Positions 35,680-46,660 of a DNA stretch of 64,000 nucleotides are shown in pieces. Positions within the stretch are counted from its first letter, which is position 1; every line of letters begins with the position of its first letter. The stretch is from Dioscorea cayenensis subsp. rotundata (Eukaryota; Streptophyta; Magnoliopsida; Dioscoreales; Dioscoreaceae): assembly GCF_009730915.1 (NCBI RefSeq), contig NC_052479.1, forward strand, positions 2,046,001-2,110,000, read 5' to 3'. The notes beneath the pieces were generated by a model. It ran no database searches. It was given only the letters and a program-made list of their open reading frames with translations, and had not been told where the DNA came from. Both the position numbers and the translations under genes were made by a program.

Positions 35680-36780
35680 TCTCGAGATGGTTCCGCGAAT
35701 CGTCGATGAAGAAGTATTTGTTCGGGCCAACCGTCGGTCGGATGCTATTGCTCCAGAACCGCTTGCTCAAAGGCAAGATGAGAGGGCAACCTCTTCCTTG
35801 CGCTACCGGACGCCGCTTCTCCCCGCTTCAGTGCCAAAACGCATTCGCCGAGGCCGGAGAAGCCCTCCCCCACCCCGCCCGACCGTGGCTTCCCCGACCG
35901 TCGGCCCCCGAACGTGGCGGCTCCCTGCCGGCACTAGGCGAGGATGTCACCGCAACTCTCATGCAGTGCTCGCGATTTTGATGACCGAGTTCCCTCGACT
36001 TGTCGCTCGGGTGGAGGCATCGAAGGCCGGTCACGATCACAATCGACTGCGCCTTCCCTTCAAACAAATGAAGCACCCGGGACGGATACGCCGTCGGAGT
36101 TCGACGACGAGGACATCATCGGGGTGGCCCTTCAAAGACGGCCTCATTCGAAGAAGCTTGCAAAAAGAGGAAAAACAATAATGCCTCCGTCTCCACCCGC
36201 GTCGGGACCGACGATGAAATAATAGCAGACACCATCGGCAGCAAAGCACCATCGGCGGGTCGATGTTGTTAACGCTGATGACATGCCCATCACGGTGGAG
36301 GAGATCGAAGATGGCGCCGAGTTTGCCGCGGTGGAAAAAGATCGTCGACTGCATTATCGACGACATCATGCATACGGTGGAACCGGGCTACCGATCAAAG
36401 CGGCATCAAAGATGGACACAATCCATGAAGAAGAACAACCGGACAACGCTGTGTCTCCCATTGATCGTCCGCCGCGTGGAACTCACGGTTGAGAAGGTCG
36501 TTGAGTCTATCCTCAACGAGTGGAATTCACGGTGGAACCAACGGTCGATCGTGCCGCATCGAGGCGCACACAATCCCACAAGAACAAGAAGCATGTAAGG
36601 AAGTGTCTCCCGCTGATGCTCGCCGTCGTGCCCCCATTAAAGGAAGCCAATAAAAAAAGTAGAAGAACTTCGAAAGTCTTCATTCGAAGAAAAAAATACG
36701 CTGCTAATCGCGCCTCAATAAGTACTGAGCGAGGAGTTGATAAGGATCTTCCTCAACCGCCCTATGGACAAGTAAGTTTG
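35680..36780 (+). pseudogene. GC-rich charged linker region of the MULE-encoded protein
   Basis: Plus-strand open stretches (35687-36181 and others) are rich in Arg, Pro, Ser and acidic residues with no folded-domain features. It lies between the mobile-domain-like and Ulp1-like segments, where related elements have a long low-complexity linker. Several frames are open at once because of the high GC, so the true frame is uncertain. Confidence 0.4.
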
Positions 36781-36984
36781 AAGTTTTTATGATATTGTTT
36801 AAAACTGCTTTTAGTTACCATTTAAGTAGGAGCGTTAACGCTTTAAAAATTTACGGATAACATTTAACTTATAAGTGATACCCTTTTAAATATTACCGCT
36901 ACTGCTTAAACATTCAATATAGAATTTAAAGTTTATACTTTAACGCTTTAATTTTATACTTACAACATTGTTTACATGTCTTTG

Positions 36985-37775
36985 TTCCGCTCAACCACGA
37001 AAGACCGTCGTGTGGAAGAATGACTCGTCGAGCACCACACGGGCCAATCTATTCGACCCGCTCGAGGGAAAGGAGATGGTCGCGAGCGATGTGATGGGAC
37101 GCATTCGTATGTATCTTGCAAAAAGACGATGAGCGTAGTGCCATATCGTTATAAGAGGCGCGCTCCATCACACGCCACCGGCCTTGTTCATGTCAAAAGC
37201 GAGGCGACGACGCATACGAATCCACGATGGCTATGATTGGAGATGCCTGCCGCAACTTGCATGAAGTGGACATCGTCATCCTCCCGATAATTATGAGTGG
37301 CCACTTCCATGTCGTCGTCCCTCGACAATGAAAAAAACAAGAATACAGTGCATTATTCTTCATGCCAAAGCGAAGAATACGATAAAAAAACGCGCTAGAA
37401 ATGGTAAGTGCTTTAATAATTTGTGTTTGTGTAATAGTATTCGATGAAATAATCGGCATTCTAATATGAACTTGTATATCTCGACAAATGAAACCTATTC
37501 GACCTCAGTATCGACATGGAGTTAGGGCGAGTCGGCGATCGCAAAGTACCCGCTTGTTCACGACTAATCGAAGCCCCACGACGTAAAAAAAGGAAGTGTC
37601 AACTCGCAGTGCCTATGTCATGCGGTTTATCGAGCGATTACTCGCCGGGTGAGAAGTTACGGGTACCGCAGATCGACGTCCCTTATCTCGCGACTAAGGT
37701 ATGTTTCCCGCGATACTTAGGGAGGGGAGGCGCAGGCATCACGACCCGGAGGGAGTCTTCGCAAGCGGGTTCTTA
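36985..37775 (+). pseudogene. Ulp1-like cysteine protease (C48) remnant
   Basis: The C-terminal part reads YVMRFIERLLAG, then after a one-base shift GEKLRVPQIDVPYLATK and a short basic end, matching the tail of Ulp1-type domains in plant transposons (C/S-G-V-Y-V-M-R-F-I-E pattern). The catalytic Cys expected just before YVMRF is not in the readable frame (Arg-Ser-Ala there). Upstream, a stretch near 37205-37320 is also broken. Intact relatives would cleave SUMO or related modifiers; this copy should be inactive. Confidence 0.6.
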
Positions 37776-38507
37776 GTCATTCTTTCTATATTTGTATACA
37801 CGATTCTTTCTTTAATAATCCAGATTCATTGTTTAACATACACTTTCGGTGTTTAAGTATATAGTTCATTGTGTAAATATCAATGTAATTGTTTAAACTT
37901 CGCTTTATCGTAAAAAAGCGAACCGAGGAGGAGTGTCATGCAAGCTGGGGTCATAGTTATCAGTATAGGTGTAATAGTTTCAAATGTAAACCAGCTTTTA
38001 AATTAATTCATTTTTTTCCGAAGAACATGACAAATTTTGTCAATGTAAATGTACATGTATCTAAATTCAATTAAATTCATTCTGTTTCATTTTGAGGTTC
38101 TGTTCTTGTTGGATGATATTGTAGTCCGCAGTGGTACATTATCGGGTAGGGTTCTGTTTCATTTTCATTTTCATTATCGGCTAATATCAACATTCATTTT
38201 AATCAGTATAATGATAACTTTTTGCCCTTTTAACTTTCGTTTTCTCTGCTTTAAGTTTAGGTTTCTCTGCTTTAAATTTAATATTTTTCTCGTTTAAAAA
38301 TATCCTTATTATTTAATAATATCAATGTAATTACAACAAAAAATATACTTAATATTTTCCGTTTAAAAATATCCTTATTACTTAATAATCTCTTATAGAG
38401 TGTAATGTAACCTTCCGATTTTTTTATGTGCGACGGGAGTGGAAACGCTGGGGAACCGAGCGTGTATTAATCACGCTGGGGAACCGCTAGCACCATCCCG
38501 TCAGTAC

Positions 38508-39285
38508 ATTTTAAGCGGATACAAATTTATTTTTAAACGATAAAAAAATAACAGCTTAAAGCAGAGAATAAAAATATTTAACACGTAAGAGATATATTTA
38601 AATATAAAGTTCAATATTTAAACAATAATAAGAAGTATATACACAATGCCTAGTCGGACATGATTCATTCCACGATCTGCGATCGTGACCGAAACGCGTG
38701 CAATGGCTACTAACGCAACTTGCGGACCTCGGGACGCTCACGACTCGATCCTCTTTCGTCTAGGACACCCGAGGTTGCCTTCTCGTCACAAAGGCGGTCG
38801 CAAACGCGAGTCGCGATTTTCATCCATCGGCTCGTCATTGTCCGGGTATGGGGAATATAGCTTCCTTATACGCCATTTTTTTGAAGTCGAAGCTTCCTTC
38901 CACAATCACCCGGTGTTTCTCGTTCTTCGAGAATTTGAAGTCAAAATTCCTTTTGATTGCAAAAATTCCTAAGTGCGTCTCGAAATGTTCAACGCCTTCA
39001 AAACATTGTCCAATATCCAACGACAATACTTTCGACTTGATCGGATGAGGAAGGAAGGCATGCCACACCCTCGAGCTCGCCATGATGTGGAACGAGGCGA
39101 TGCCGGATTCGAATCCCTCGCCAACACTTTAGTTTAAACGAACACGATCAATATTTAAACGAGACACAAAAATATTTAAACGATAAACATAAATCTTAAA
39201 CGTTAAAAACAAAAAGTTAAATAATAAGTTAATAAGTTAATCGGAGACAATAGTGTTTAAATGGAAACTTGATAAATGTAAACGA
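38508..39285 (-). repeat. Two blocks of the same ~21-bp repeat in opposite orientation
   Basis: TTTAAACG or TTAAGCG cores occur at 38511, 38532, 38554, 38576, 38597 and 38617, and again at 39133, 39154, 39175, 39195, 39216, 39236, 39256 and 39278. Spacing is 20-22 bp. These are the reverse complement of the left-hand core, and they flank the minus-strand transposase remnant. Confidence 0.85.
38640..39083 (-). pseudogene. MuDR transposase N-terminal domain remnant
   Basis: On minus, 39083-38835 reads DIGQCFEGVEHFETHLGIFA, then IKRNFDFKFSKNEKHRVIVE. This is the pattern of the MuDR-type DNA-binding domain (G-x-x-F-x-x-x-E-x-F...A-I-x-x-x-F-x-x...K-x-x-x-x-R-x-x-V). The expected Cys-rich continuation is lost, and no DDE catalytic region follows. 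Its presence supports the Mutator classification of the surrounding element. Confidence 0.65.
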
Positions 39286-39699
39286 TGGACGGGGATAATA
39301 AACAATAATTAACTTCTACAACTATATAAACATAAAGCGAGAAGAAACTTACAACGAGAAGAACTCGCTTTTCGATGAGGATACGATGCCACATCATCCG
39401 TCCCCAACAACAAGATCAACAACGTAACATTTGAAGATGGAGTGCACGTGACACATGCTGCTGGAAAGTCAACCTCGCTTTTATATGAGACATACTGCTT
39501 TTATGTCCATCGGGTGTGATAAACTTCACCCTGACACGGGAAATATCAAGACCCCATCGCTCACATATTTCAGCCTAACACTCGATTCCCAAGAAGTCGT
39601 GCAGTGAACATTAGCACTCGTCCCCTCCCCGTTGTATCTAGCAATAGCACAAAAAAACTCTCCATAATTTAATCCGAAGAGCTAAAAATTGAATACACC

Positions 39700-39770
39700 A
39701 AATGAGAAGAAGAAAAAGAAGAAGAAGAAGAACAAGAACAAGAACAAGAAGAACAAGAAGAACAAGATAT
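39700..39770. repeat. (AGA/ACA)-rich trinucleotide repeat
   Basis: Imperfect AAGAAG and AACAAG runs near the right end of the MULE; the open frames through it are low-complexity artefacts. Confidence 0.8.
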
Positions 39771-40049
39771 GAGCCTTCTAAACTTTGTTTGAGAAAAAGC
39801 AAGCAGGAGGCAAAAAAATTGAAAAAAACTATGCATAAAGAAAGTTATGATCGTGGGCCATTTTTTTCCCACCTTTTGCAAGGGCAAAAAAAGGAATTTC
39901 ATATCGTGGACCCACTTCAACTTACCGTGAGGGGTTAAAAAGGAATGTAAAAATATAACGGAGGGTATCCGGGTGTCAAAAAGTTGGAGGGGGTTTTTGG
40001 GAAGTTTTGAAAATTACGATGGGTGAACAGTAATTTTCCCTAATTTTTA

Positions 40050-43000
40050 TTTATAAATGTGACAAATACATTCAAAACTATTTTTTTTATAAATGCGACA
40101 AACACAATTAAAGGCATGCGCATAGATAAAAATTAAACCTGGCCATACGTTCTCACTTGGTGAGACTTGATTTTAGTTACAAACCTGTATTTACAATCAA
40201 TGATCTATTACATTATTATTGTGCCCAGTGAGCTTTAAACTTAAGCAATGCAATTTTCACATTAATTTTTTTTTTTTACAGTGGATCACGGTTGTTAGAT
40301 TACTAAAGACCGATTAACGATCAATTGCTTCATAAACTTTTTTAAACAAAGACTTTAAAATTGTCAAACATTTTAAGTTAACTACAGAACAATGGATGTT
40401 AATTATTTTTCTCAAGTTTTTCAATCTCAGACAAAATTATATATAATTATGAATATCACATGTGTAAATAGTGAAAATTTTGTTTGTTGTTTGAACGTGA
40501 CACATGACACAGACCATGTTCGTAGCACATGGAATTCCGGCCAATGCGCCATCGTCAAGTATTAGTCTCATGCATGTCCTCAATTTGGATGCTTATCTGA
40601 TGAAGCATTTAATATGATCATCAAAACTTAATTAAGGGTAGTATCCCTTGATAAGGACATGCTTCATCTCTCATATGATATAACAATGAAGACAAACCAT
40701 GAGCATGAGCTTAATGTATATATGCATCAAAGCTTTCACCACTTGGCAACCATAAAAACAAGCCTTCCATGTGATGGAACATCCCTCCTACTCCTTTCAT
40801 TTTCCTACTCAAATCTTCAACCATGCTATTCTTTTGTCTTTTAGGGTTTGGTTATTCTTTGAATTCTTTGTTGAAGAATTATATTATAATTTTATGATAT
40901 GGAATATTCGGAGTTTTGATAAGACATGAAAGAAAAACTTTCAGTTTCAGTACTTCACGTGAGTTTGAATGATGAATTAATCTGAAAGTTTGAATGGTTA
41001 TTTTAGGGTTTAAGGTTTTAAAAAAGACATGATGGATATCTTTCATTTCATATGTATGTTTTATTTTATTTTATATAAATTTATATTATAATTGTATATA
41101 ATGGAATATTTGTAGGCGTTAGTTCGACAAAATAGAACTAGATAAAACATTTAAGATCTTGTCAATTAGGGTTTGTGATAATTTAAAAAAATAAAAATAA
41201 ACTCAAAAGTTTAACCTATTCTATTAATTTAGGATTTTAAAAAAGACATGATTACATGAATGGCAAGTCATTGATTTGCATTAAAAACAATGTTATAACT
41301 CATACATCATAATCTAAATACAGAAGCTCTTTTGTCTTCTTATTTTCTTTTTCAATATTAAAACAAATTTTAAAATGATAACAAAATCAAAAATTTGGAC
41401 ATAAGAATCGCATAATTTCTCTTTTGAATAATTTTGCTCTTTTTGACTGAAATTAACAAGCTCCTAACCTCAATTTCCCCATTGAGATTCACATGCAACA
41501 TGGACTAATGTTACATTAATATATATATATATATATATTACTTCGTTGAATTATTATTATTTTTTTAACATATGTAGACTAACATATCGGGTCCTCACCT
41601 TCAGAGTAGGTAAAAAAATAAAATAAATAAAATGAAATACTAACTATCACATTATAAAGGTGGTTATTAAATCATTTTTCTTTCTCTATCCATAAAAAAC
41701 AAGATGAAAACATTGCAATAAATTTTGTCCGGAAAAATCTTTAATGAAATTAAAAGTGATGATACATTACATGTGTTTAGTTTATACTTTATAGTTTAAT
41801 CATATTCAATTTACGGCGCAGAAAGGCCATCTCCGCCTATCGCGATCGCCAAGGACCACCACCACCACTACCATTCAAATGTACAATGTCTACACCAAAA
41901 ATGTCTACAATGTGACCTCCATGTTAGAGTTAGGTCAAGTGAGCACTCTTTAAGCTACCTAGCTCAAGGACACATTAAATGTGAACTCATGGGGTTGTCA
42001 TGAGACCTAAAGACCAACCATGTGGTATATTAGGCCATCCCTTGATCCTAGTTTAGAAGCACTGCAATTAAATTACATAACAATTTTGTTGTCTTGTTAG
42101 CCAACTTTTGCAACCCCACTTTATGCTTGCCCTATGTTTTATAATGGTGGTTGGATATACATTTATGAGTATATAATAGTTTTTTTGGTATATTGGCATC
42201 AAATTTTTTACGAAGGGTGTTTGTATCTTGTTAAAAAAAGGTTCGTTGGAACTTTAATTTTTTTTTTATTTTTATACATATAGAAAGAATATTTTTATTG
42301 ACATAACATATAATTTATGGAACAAATTTAAGATATATAAAAATAATAAAATAATATATATTTCAAAATAGAAAAAGTACAAATCCGAAATAATGGAATA
42401 CAATTAATAAAGATGCTAACTGGAAAAACATGTTATTGAAAAAAATATTATTAAATGTCAATAATTTTAGAGGTGAAAATAGTAAGTGTACGCGGTTGGG
42501 CATGCATGCCCTACTTTCGTAGGCCAAATGATTACTCCAAAATTTTTCCAACTAAGTCTAGCTAAAATTCTCTTCTTTACTTTACTTTTTGACTATGCCA
42601 AACCAATTAGGACAAATTAGGTCTAGGTTAGGGTTCAATAAGTTTGAGAAAACCCTAAGAATAAGGTCCATGTCATATGTCTCATCTTTAAAATTTATAT
42701 AAATCCATGATCGATTAATTTTTCAACTTGGTGCCATGGGTTGCTCTAACTTGGAAATGATCTCCTAAACTCTTTTTATTTTTTTTCTTCAAATTTTGTT
42801 TCGCATGCATTTTAGAATATAATATTGTTGTTTTATTATTTAATAAAATACTAAAATAATACAATTAGCATAATAATATTGAGCAATCTTTTGATTATAC
42901 CATGCAAATATATTGAGGGAAAATATATTTACCATTTTTTAAAATAAAAAAAGTCTAGAATAGAATATTTGAAAAAAATATTAAGTATGGTAAAAAGAAA

Positions 43001-43080
43001 AAACAAATTAAATGAAAATTTCCCTATAGTTTAAAAATTCATTCATTTTTTTTTTGTTTGGAAACAAATAGACAAATATT
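40050..43080. other. AT-rich intergenic DNA, nothing recognised
   Basis: No gene or complete element found. (AT)n at about 41518-41540. Short open frames at 40659 and 42363 have no features. Confidence 0.55.
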
Positions 43081-43108
43081 GTTAAATGGGCTTCGGTGAA
43101 AACTTTGG

Positions 43109-43300
43109 GCTGAAATTCATGGTCATGGATTGCATCTCATTATCAATTTCTTTCCAAACAAACATCACTGGCGATATACAAACCATAATAATAAATATAA
43201 TACAAACCATAATATTAATTAAATTCATATATAAATGGATTGCAAACCATATAATACAAACCATAACATCACTGAAATTCATGGTCATGGATTGCAAAAA
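43109..43300. repeat. Short direct repeats
   Basis: GAAATTCATGGTCATGGATT occurs near 43109 and again near 43273. Between them ACAAACCATAAT and TAATACAAACCATA recur. Local slippage-type duplication. Confidence 0.75.
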
Positions 43301-43933
43301 ACTTAGTTTTTATATGGCACATTTATGAATAGAGGATCCATGACAATTTAGTTTGAAATATATATATATATATATATATATATTGTGACAAAGGCTGCAA
43401 GTGTCATCCATTAAAGTGGTTATTGAAGGGAAAAACATGTACTATGCATAGTCCATTATTAACAATGGCTTAATGACTTCTTAAAAATTTATCATATGGG
43501 TGGACTAACACATAAAACAGTAATGATTTCTTCTATATATCTAAGATAATATATCAAAGACCATAATCCCATAATGTAATATTGTACAGTATTACAAACT
43601 GTTGGCGGAAGATTTGATCCACACTCATGCTTTTTCACTACACTAGTTGGTGAAGGGATTCAACTCTTTCTCTACTCATGCCTAGCTACATGTATTTTCA
43701 CTGCACTAAACAATGTTTGGCTGACTGAAATAGATTAAAATTATAAAAATAATTAAGTAAATCACTGAATGTGGAGTGCTCACATTTTAATTATTTAAGA
43801 TAACAATTAACATGGAGTAATACATAAATTTACATGTTTAACTAACTTATCATTTAATTTAATTAGAACATATTATAAGGAGGAAAAATTTCAAGTAAAA
43901 TTAATTAAACAACTATGTATTAATTAATTAAGT

Positions 43934-44494
43934 TTATTTTGCTTTGAGTTTGATAAAAAGACCATTGGCAGGATATGAGTCATATGACATTGGATTTCTA
44001 GTTATAATAATTGGTTCATTAGGTATTGACTGAGACCATTTAAAGTTTGTAACTGAGTGACCGATGCATCACTGTCAAAGCTTCAACTCTTGCAAGCTCA
44101 TTGTCTATACACATCCTTCATCCTGCTCCAAATGGAATGTTAATGAAAGCTAGTTTGCATCCTCCTTGATGAATTCTCAAGCGAGAAGGATCAAAACTTG
44201 TCGCCTTTTCGAATATCTCATTGTTCATATGAGTTTGAGTAACTTAATTCCCAATATACGTACCTTCAAGGGAAGAATATCAATCTTATAGTATATATTC
44301 TACTTAATAGTCACACATTGATTTATTATTAGACATACATATATATGTATTAATATTTTACATAAATACCTGCCAGCCTTTGGGAATATCATAACCTGCA
44401 AAGTTGATGTCTTTCATGGCTTTTCTGAAGTCACCAAACAGTACTGGAGGGTCATTCTCATAATCTCTAGTGCAGCACACCAAGTGTAATTCAT
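43934..44494 (-). pseudogene. Cytochrome P450 pseudogene, C-terminal end
   Basis: The minus strand keeps the last two exons of a P450. The exon 44494-44370 reads YTWCAALEIMRMT, then after a one-base loss PPVLFGDFRKAMKD and INFAGYDIPKGWQ, with a GT donor at 44369-44368. The last exon (from about 44270) has THMNNEIFEKATSFDPSRL, then the haem-binding loop read as PFGAG-stop-RMCIDNELARVE, and ends FKWSQSIPNEP...IKLKAK with TAA at 43936-43934. In P450s this loop is FxxGxRxCxG. Here a stop replaces the residue before Arg, and Asp replaces the Gly two positions after the Cys. There is also a frameshift and a stop near the start of the last exon. The sequence resembles the CYP85-clan (CYP716/728-like) ends. 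The upstream exons are gone. Confidence 0.85.
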
Positions 44495-44610
44495 CTTCTG
44501 TATTTCACTCCATGCATGCAAGCTTCTCTTTTGTTTTCTCTCTTATATATATATCTTCTGTATTTCACTCCATGCAAGCTTCTCATTTGTTTTCTCTCTT
44601 ATATATATAT
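44495..44610. repeat. 60-bp tandem duplication next to the P450 pseudogene
   Basis: The unit CTTCTGTATTTCACTCCATG through TTATATATATAT occurs at 44495-44554 and again from 44555. The second copy lacks four bases (CATG). Confidence 0.85.
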
Positions 44611-44699
44611 GTCAACGATAAAAATATATATTTACAATAAAAAAAATATTTATTACAATATTTGTCATATATCACAGAATAACAAAAAAATGTTGGAAT

Positions 44700-45260
44700 A
44701 GATATATACCAACATTTTCAACAAATGTTAACTATATGTTGCAATTGCCATAGTATATTTTGTTGTGACATTTTCAAAAACTTCAATATCTATATAATTC
44801 GACGTTTATTGTGATATTCTATTGATATTTATAAATAATCTCAATATGGATCTTTGTGCATGGATTGAGTGCACCACCTTTTTATTTATTACAACGCTTG
44901 CAAATGTGTCACAAGTTTTTCATTGTATTAATTTTGAAACGTTGTAATATTTAAACAAGTTGGCATAGAGGTTATATAATACCAAGTGTTAGATGTTTTT
45001 TAAATTACTTATATTACCATTTAGTAAACATTGGTTTAATAAAATAGGATTAGTATGTTAATACCAACTTAATGCAACATTTATACATGTTGGCATAAGT
45101 TATTCAACATATTTAATTCTAATGTTGGCACAAAAAAATTATGTAGTAACATTTGTTTAAATGTCTCTTAAAGTCATATATTGAGATTAATTATTGTTTT
45201 AACTAGATTGTATTTGTGCATATCAACCCGCTCGATGCAACATTGGCAAGTGTTGAAACA
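44700..45260. repeat. Dispersed AT-rich repeat (copy 1), related to 54420-55310
   Basis: Shares colinear blocks with 54750-55060: AGTATATTTTGTTGTG, a CATGGATTRAGT block, TTTATTRCAAC and CATYGTATTAATTTT. It is rich in AACATTT/AAATGTT pieces, as in subterminal regions of CACTA-type transposons. Class is inferred. Confidence 0.5.
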
Positions 45261-46660
45261 ATATTAGATATGATTTTTAAAATACTAATTTAAATATTAT
45301 TTATATACAGTTTAATAGTTAAATACGAGATAAAAGGTAAATACCATAAAATTAATTAACATAATTTAAAAAATAATAATAATTATTATTCATCAAAAAT
45401 TAAAACAAATCCCAACTAATACATAACAATAATTAAATAAACATCAACATGATTTGCAAACTTTGAAGAAATAGCTTTTAAACATTATAGTAAAGCTAAA
45501 GCTCCTATTATTCTTGAGAACTAGTTATAAATTCTTTAGAGTGTTATAACTAGTTATAAATTCTTTAGAGTGTTATCTCATCTGAAAAACAAAAGTTAGT
45601 AAATATTTAAATTAATTAATAAAAAATGAATAATAATAAATAATAATATTCATAATTTTAAAAATTTTAAAATGTAAGATAATATTATGGGAATAGTATG
45701 TACTACCAATAAAATCATCATGGCTATCATGAAATTGAGAAGAAATGATTAATTTGAGAACTAATACTATTTTTAGAATCTTCAGTCCACAATTAATGAT
45801 TTTTTACATCCAATAGATCAAGGTAATAGAATTATGTAAATAAAATAAAATAAAATAAAATATAAGCATATATAATATATTGGAGTCAATAATACATAAT
45901 TTGAAATAAGCCCAATACTACTAGAGGCAAGATACGTGAGAATAAATTCATGCAACATATTAAAAAATCTCAAAACAACTCATAATGTGAGATTAGCCAT
46001 ATTCTCTTTATATATAAAAAAGAAATAAAATGAAAAGAACAAATCTACCTATCAACCATCAACTAAACTACAAGTTAAATATGTAAATAATATTATCAAT
46101 AAAATAAAAACAAATGTTAAGAAATAATATGGAATAAAAAACGAATTAAGATACTTGCTTCATCACCAACTGGAAACTTTGCTTTAGGCTTTTTGCACTA
46201 TTAGTGTTTTGTTTTTATTTTTTATTTTTTATAGTCCTTGATTATATATGCCACTTAGATTTTGACACTCTTTAAAAAATTGCTACTTTTATTTTTGGTG
46301 AAGCACCAACTTTTTTTTTCAAAATTTAAATTCACTTTCATACTTTTGGATACTTTATACAGTTTTTTTTTTTTGGGAAATTGCTAGTTATAGTATATTA
46401 TTTAATTAAAAAAGATTAATTAGGAGGTCAATTAATTAGGGGGTTGGATTAAGACACTTAATTTTAAATATATGTTGCCATGAAAAAATTTGCCTTCCCT
46501 AATTAATCGAATTAATAGTGATTATTGATTAAATTAATACCACCAATTGAATTTATATTTATAAATCCAAATTATTTTGAATGAAACATGCCAAAATTAC
46601 AAAATAATATGTACACCCATATATGTTGATACTTATTAATTTTCTTGGGCGTTTATGTTA
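45260..46660. other. AT-rich intergenic DNA, nothing recognised
   Basis: Homopolymer-rich with a small duplication near 45520-45570 (AACTAGTTATAAATTCTTTA twice). No coding potential. Confidence 0.55.

Larger units (their letters stand above)
34390..38390 (+). repeat. Five blocks of a ~21-bp-period degenerate repeat with CG(T/C)TTTAA core
   Basis: Core positions in the blocks: 34392, 34413, 34433, 34454, 34476, 34497, 34520, 34541; 35421, 35441, 35461, 35482, 35502, 35523, 35545, 35566, 35588, 35610, 35630; 36840, 36861, 36882, 36903, 36923, 36944; 37810, 37831, 37851, 37871, 37891; and about 38248, 38269, 38291, 38311 and 38360, 38381. Spacing is 20-22 bp almost throughout. The core is CGTTTAAC, CGCTTTAA or CTGCTTTAA; the 12-14 bases between cores vary. 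The blocks fill the spacers between the coding remnants. Confidence 0.85.
33702..40040. mobile_element. 6.3 kb Mutator-like element (MULE) carrying Ulp1-like and plant-mobile-domain-like remnants
   Basis: The left end (GTGGAAATTGCC...) and the reverse complement of the right end (GGGAAAATTACTG...) form imperfect terminal inverted repeats. The similarity continues inward (CCCAAAAACCCCTTCC on the left, CCCAAAAACCCCCTCC inverted from the right). Flanking 9-mers TTATTTTTA (33693-33701) and TAATTTTTA (40041-40049) match at 8 of 9, as expected for an aged Mutator target duplication. The interior holds a plant-mobile-domain-like segment (+), a GC-rich charged linker (+), an Ulp1-like protease remnant (+) and a MuDR N-terminal remnant (-), separated by spacers of a 21-bp degenerate repeat. 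MULEs with Ulp1-like domains are known in plants. All coding parts here are frameshifted or interrupted and the transposase catalytic core is missing, so the copy is non-autonomous. Confidence 0.75.

Noticed and set aside
39669..39938. Ser/Arg-rich open frames on both strands
   Set aside because: Translations of an AAG/AAC microsatellite.
43082..43328. Mirror-like open frames on both strands
   Set aside because: Explained by short direct repeats; no protein features.
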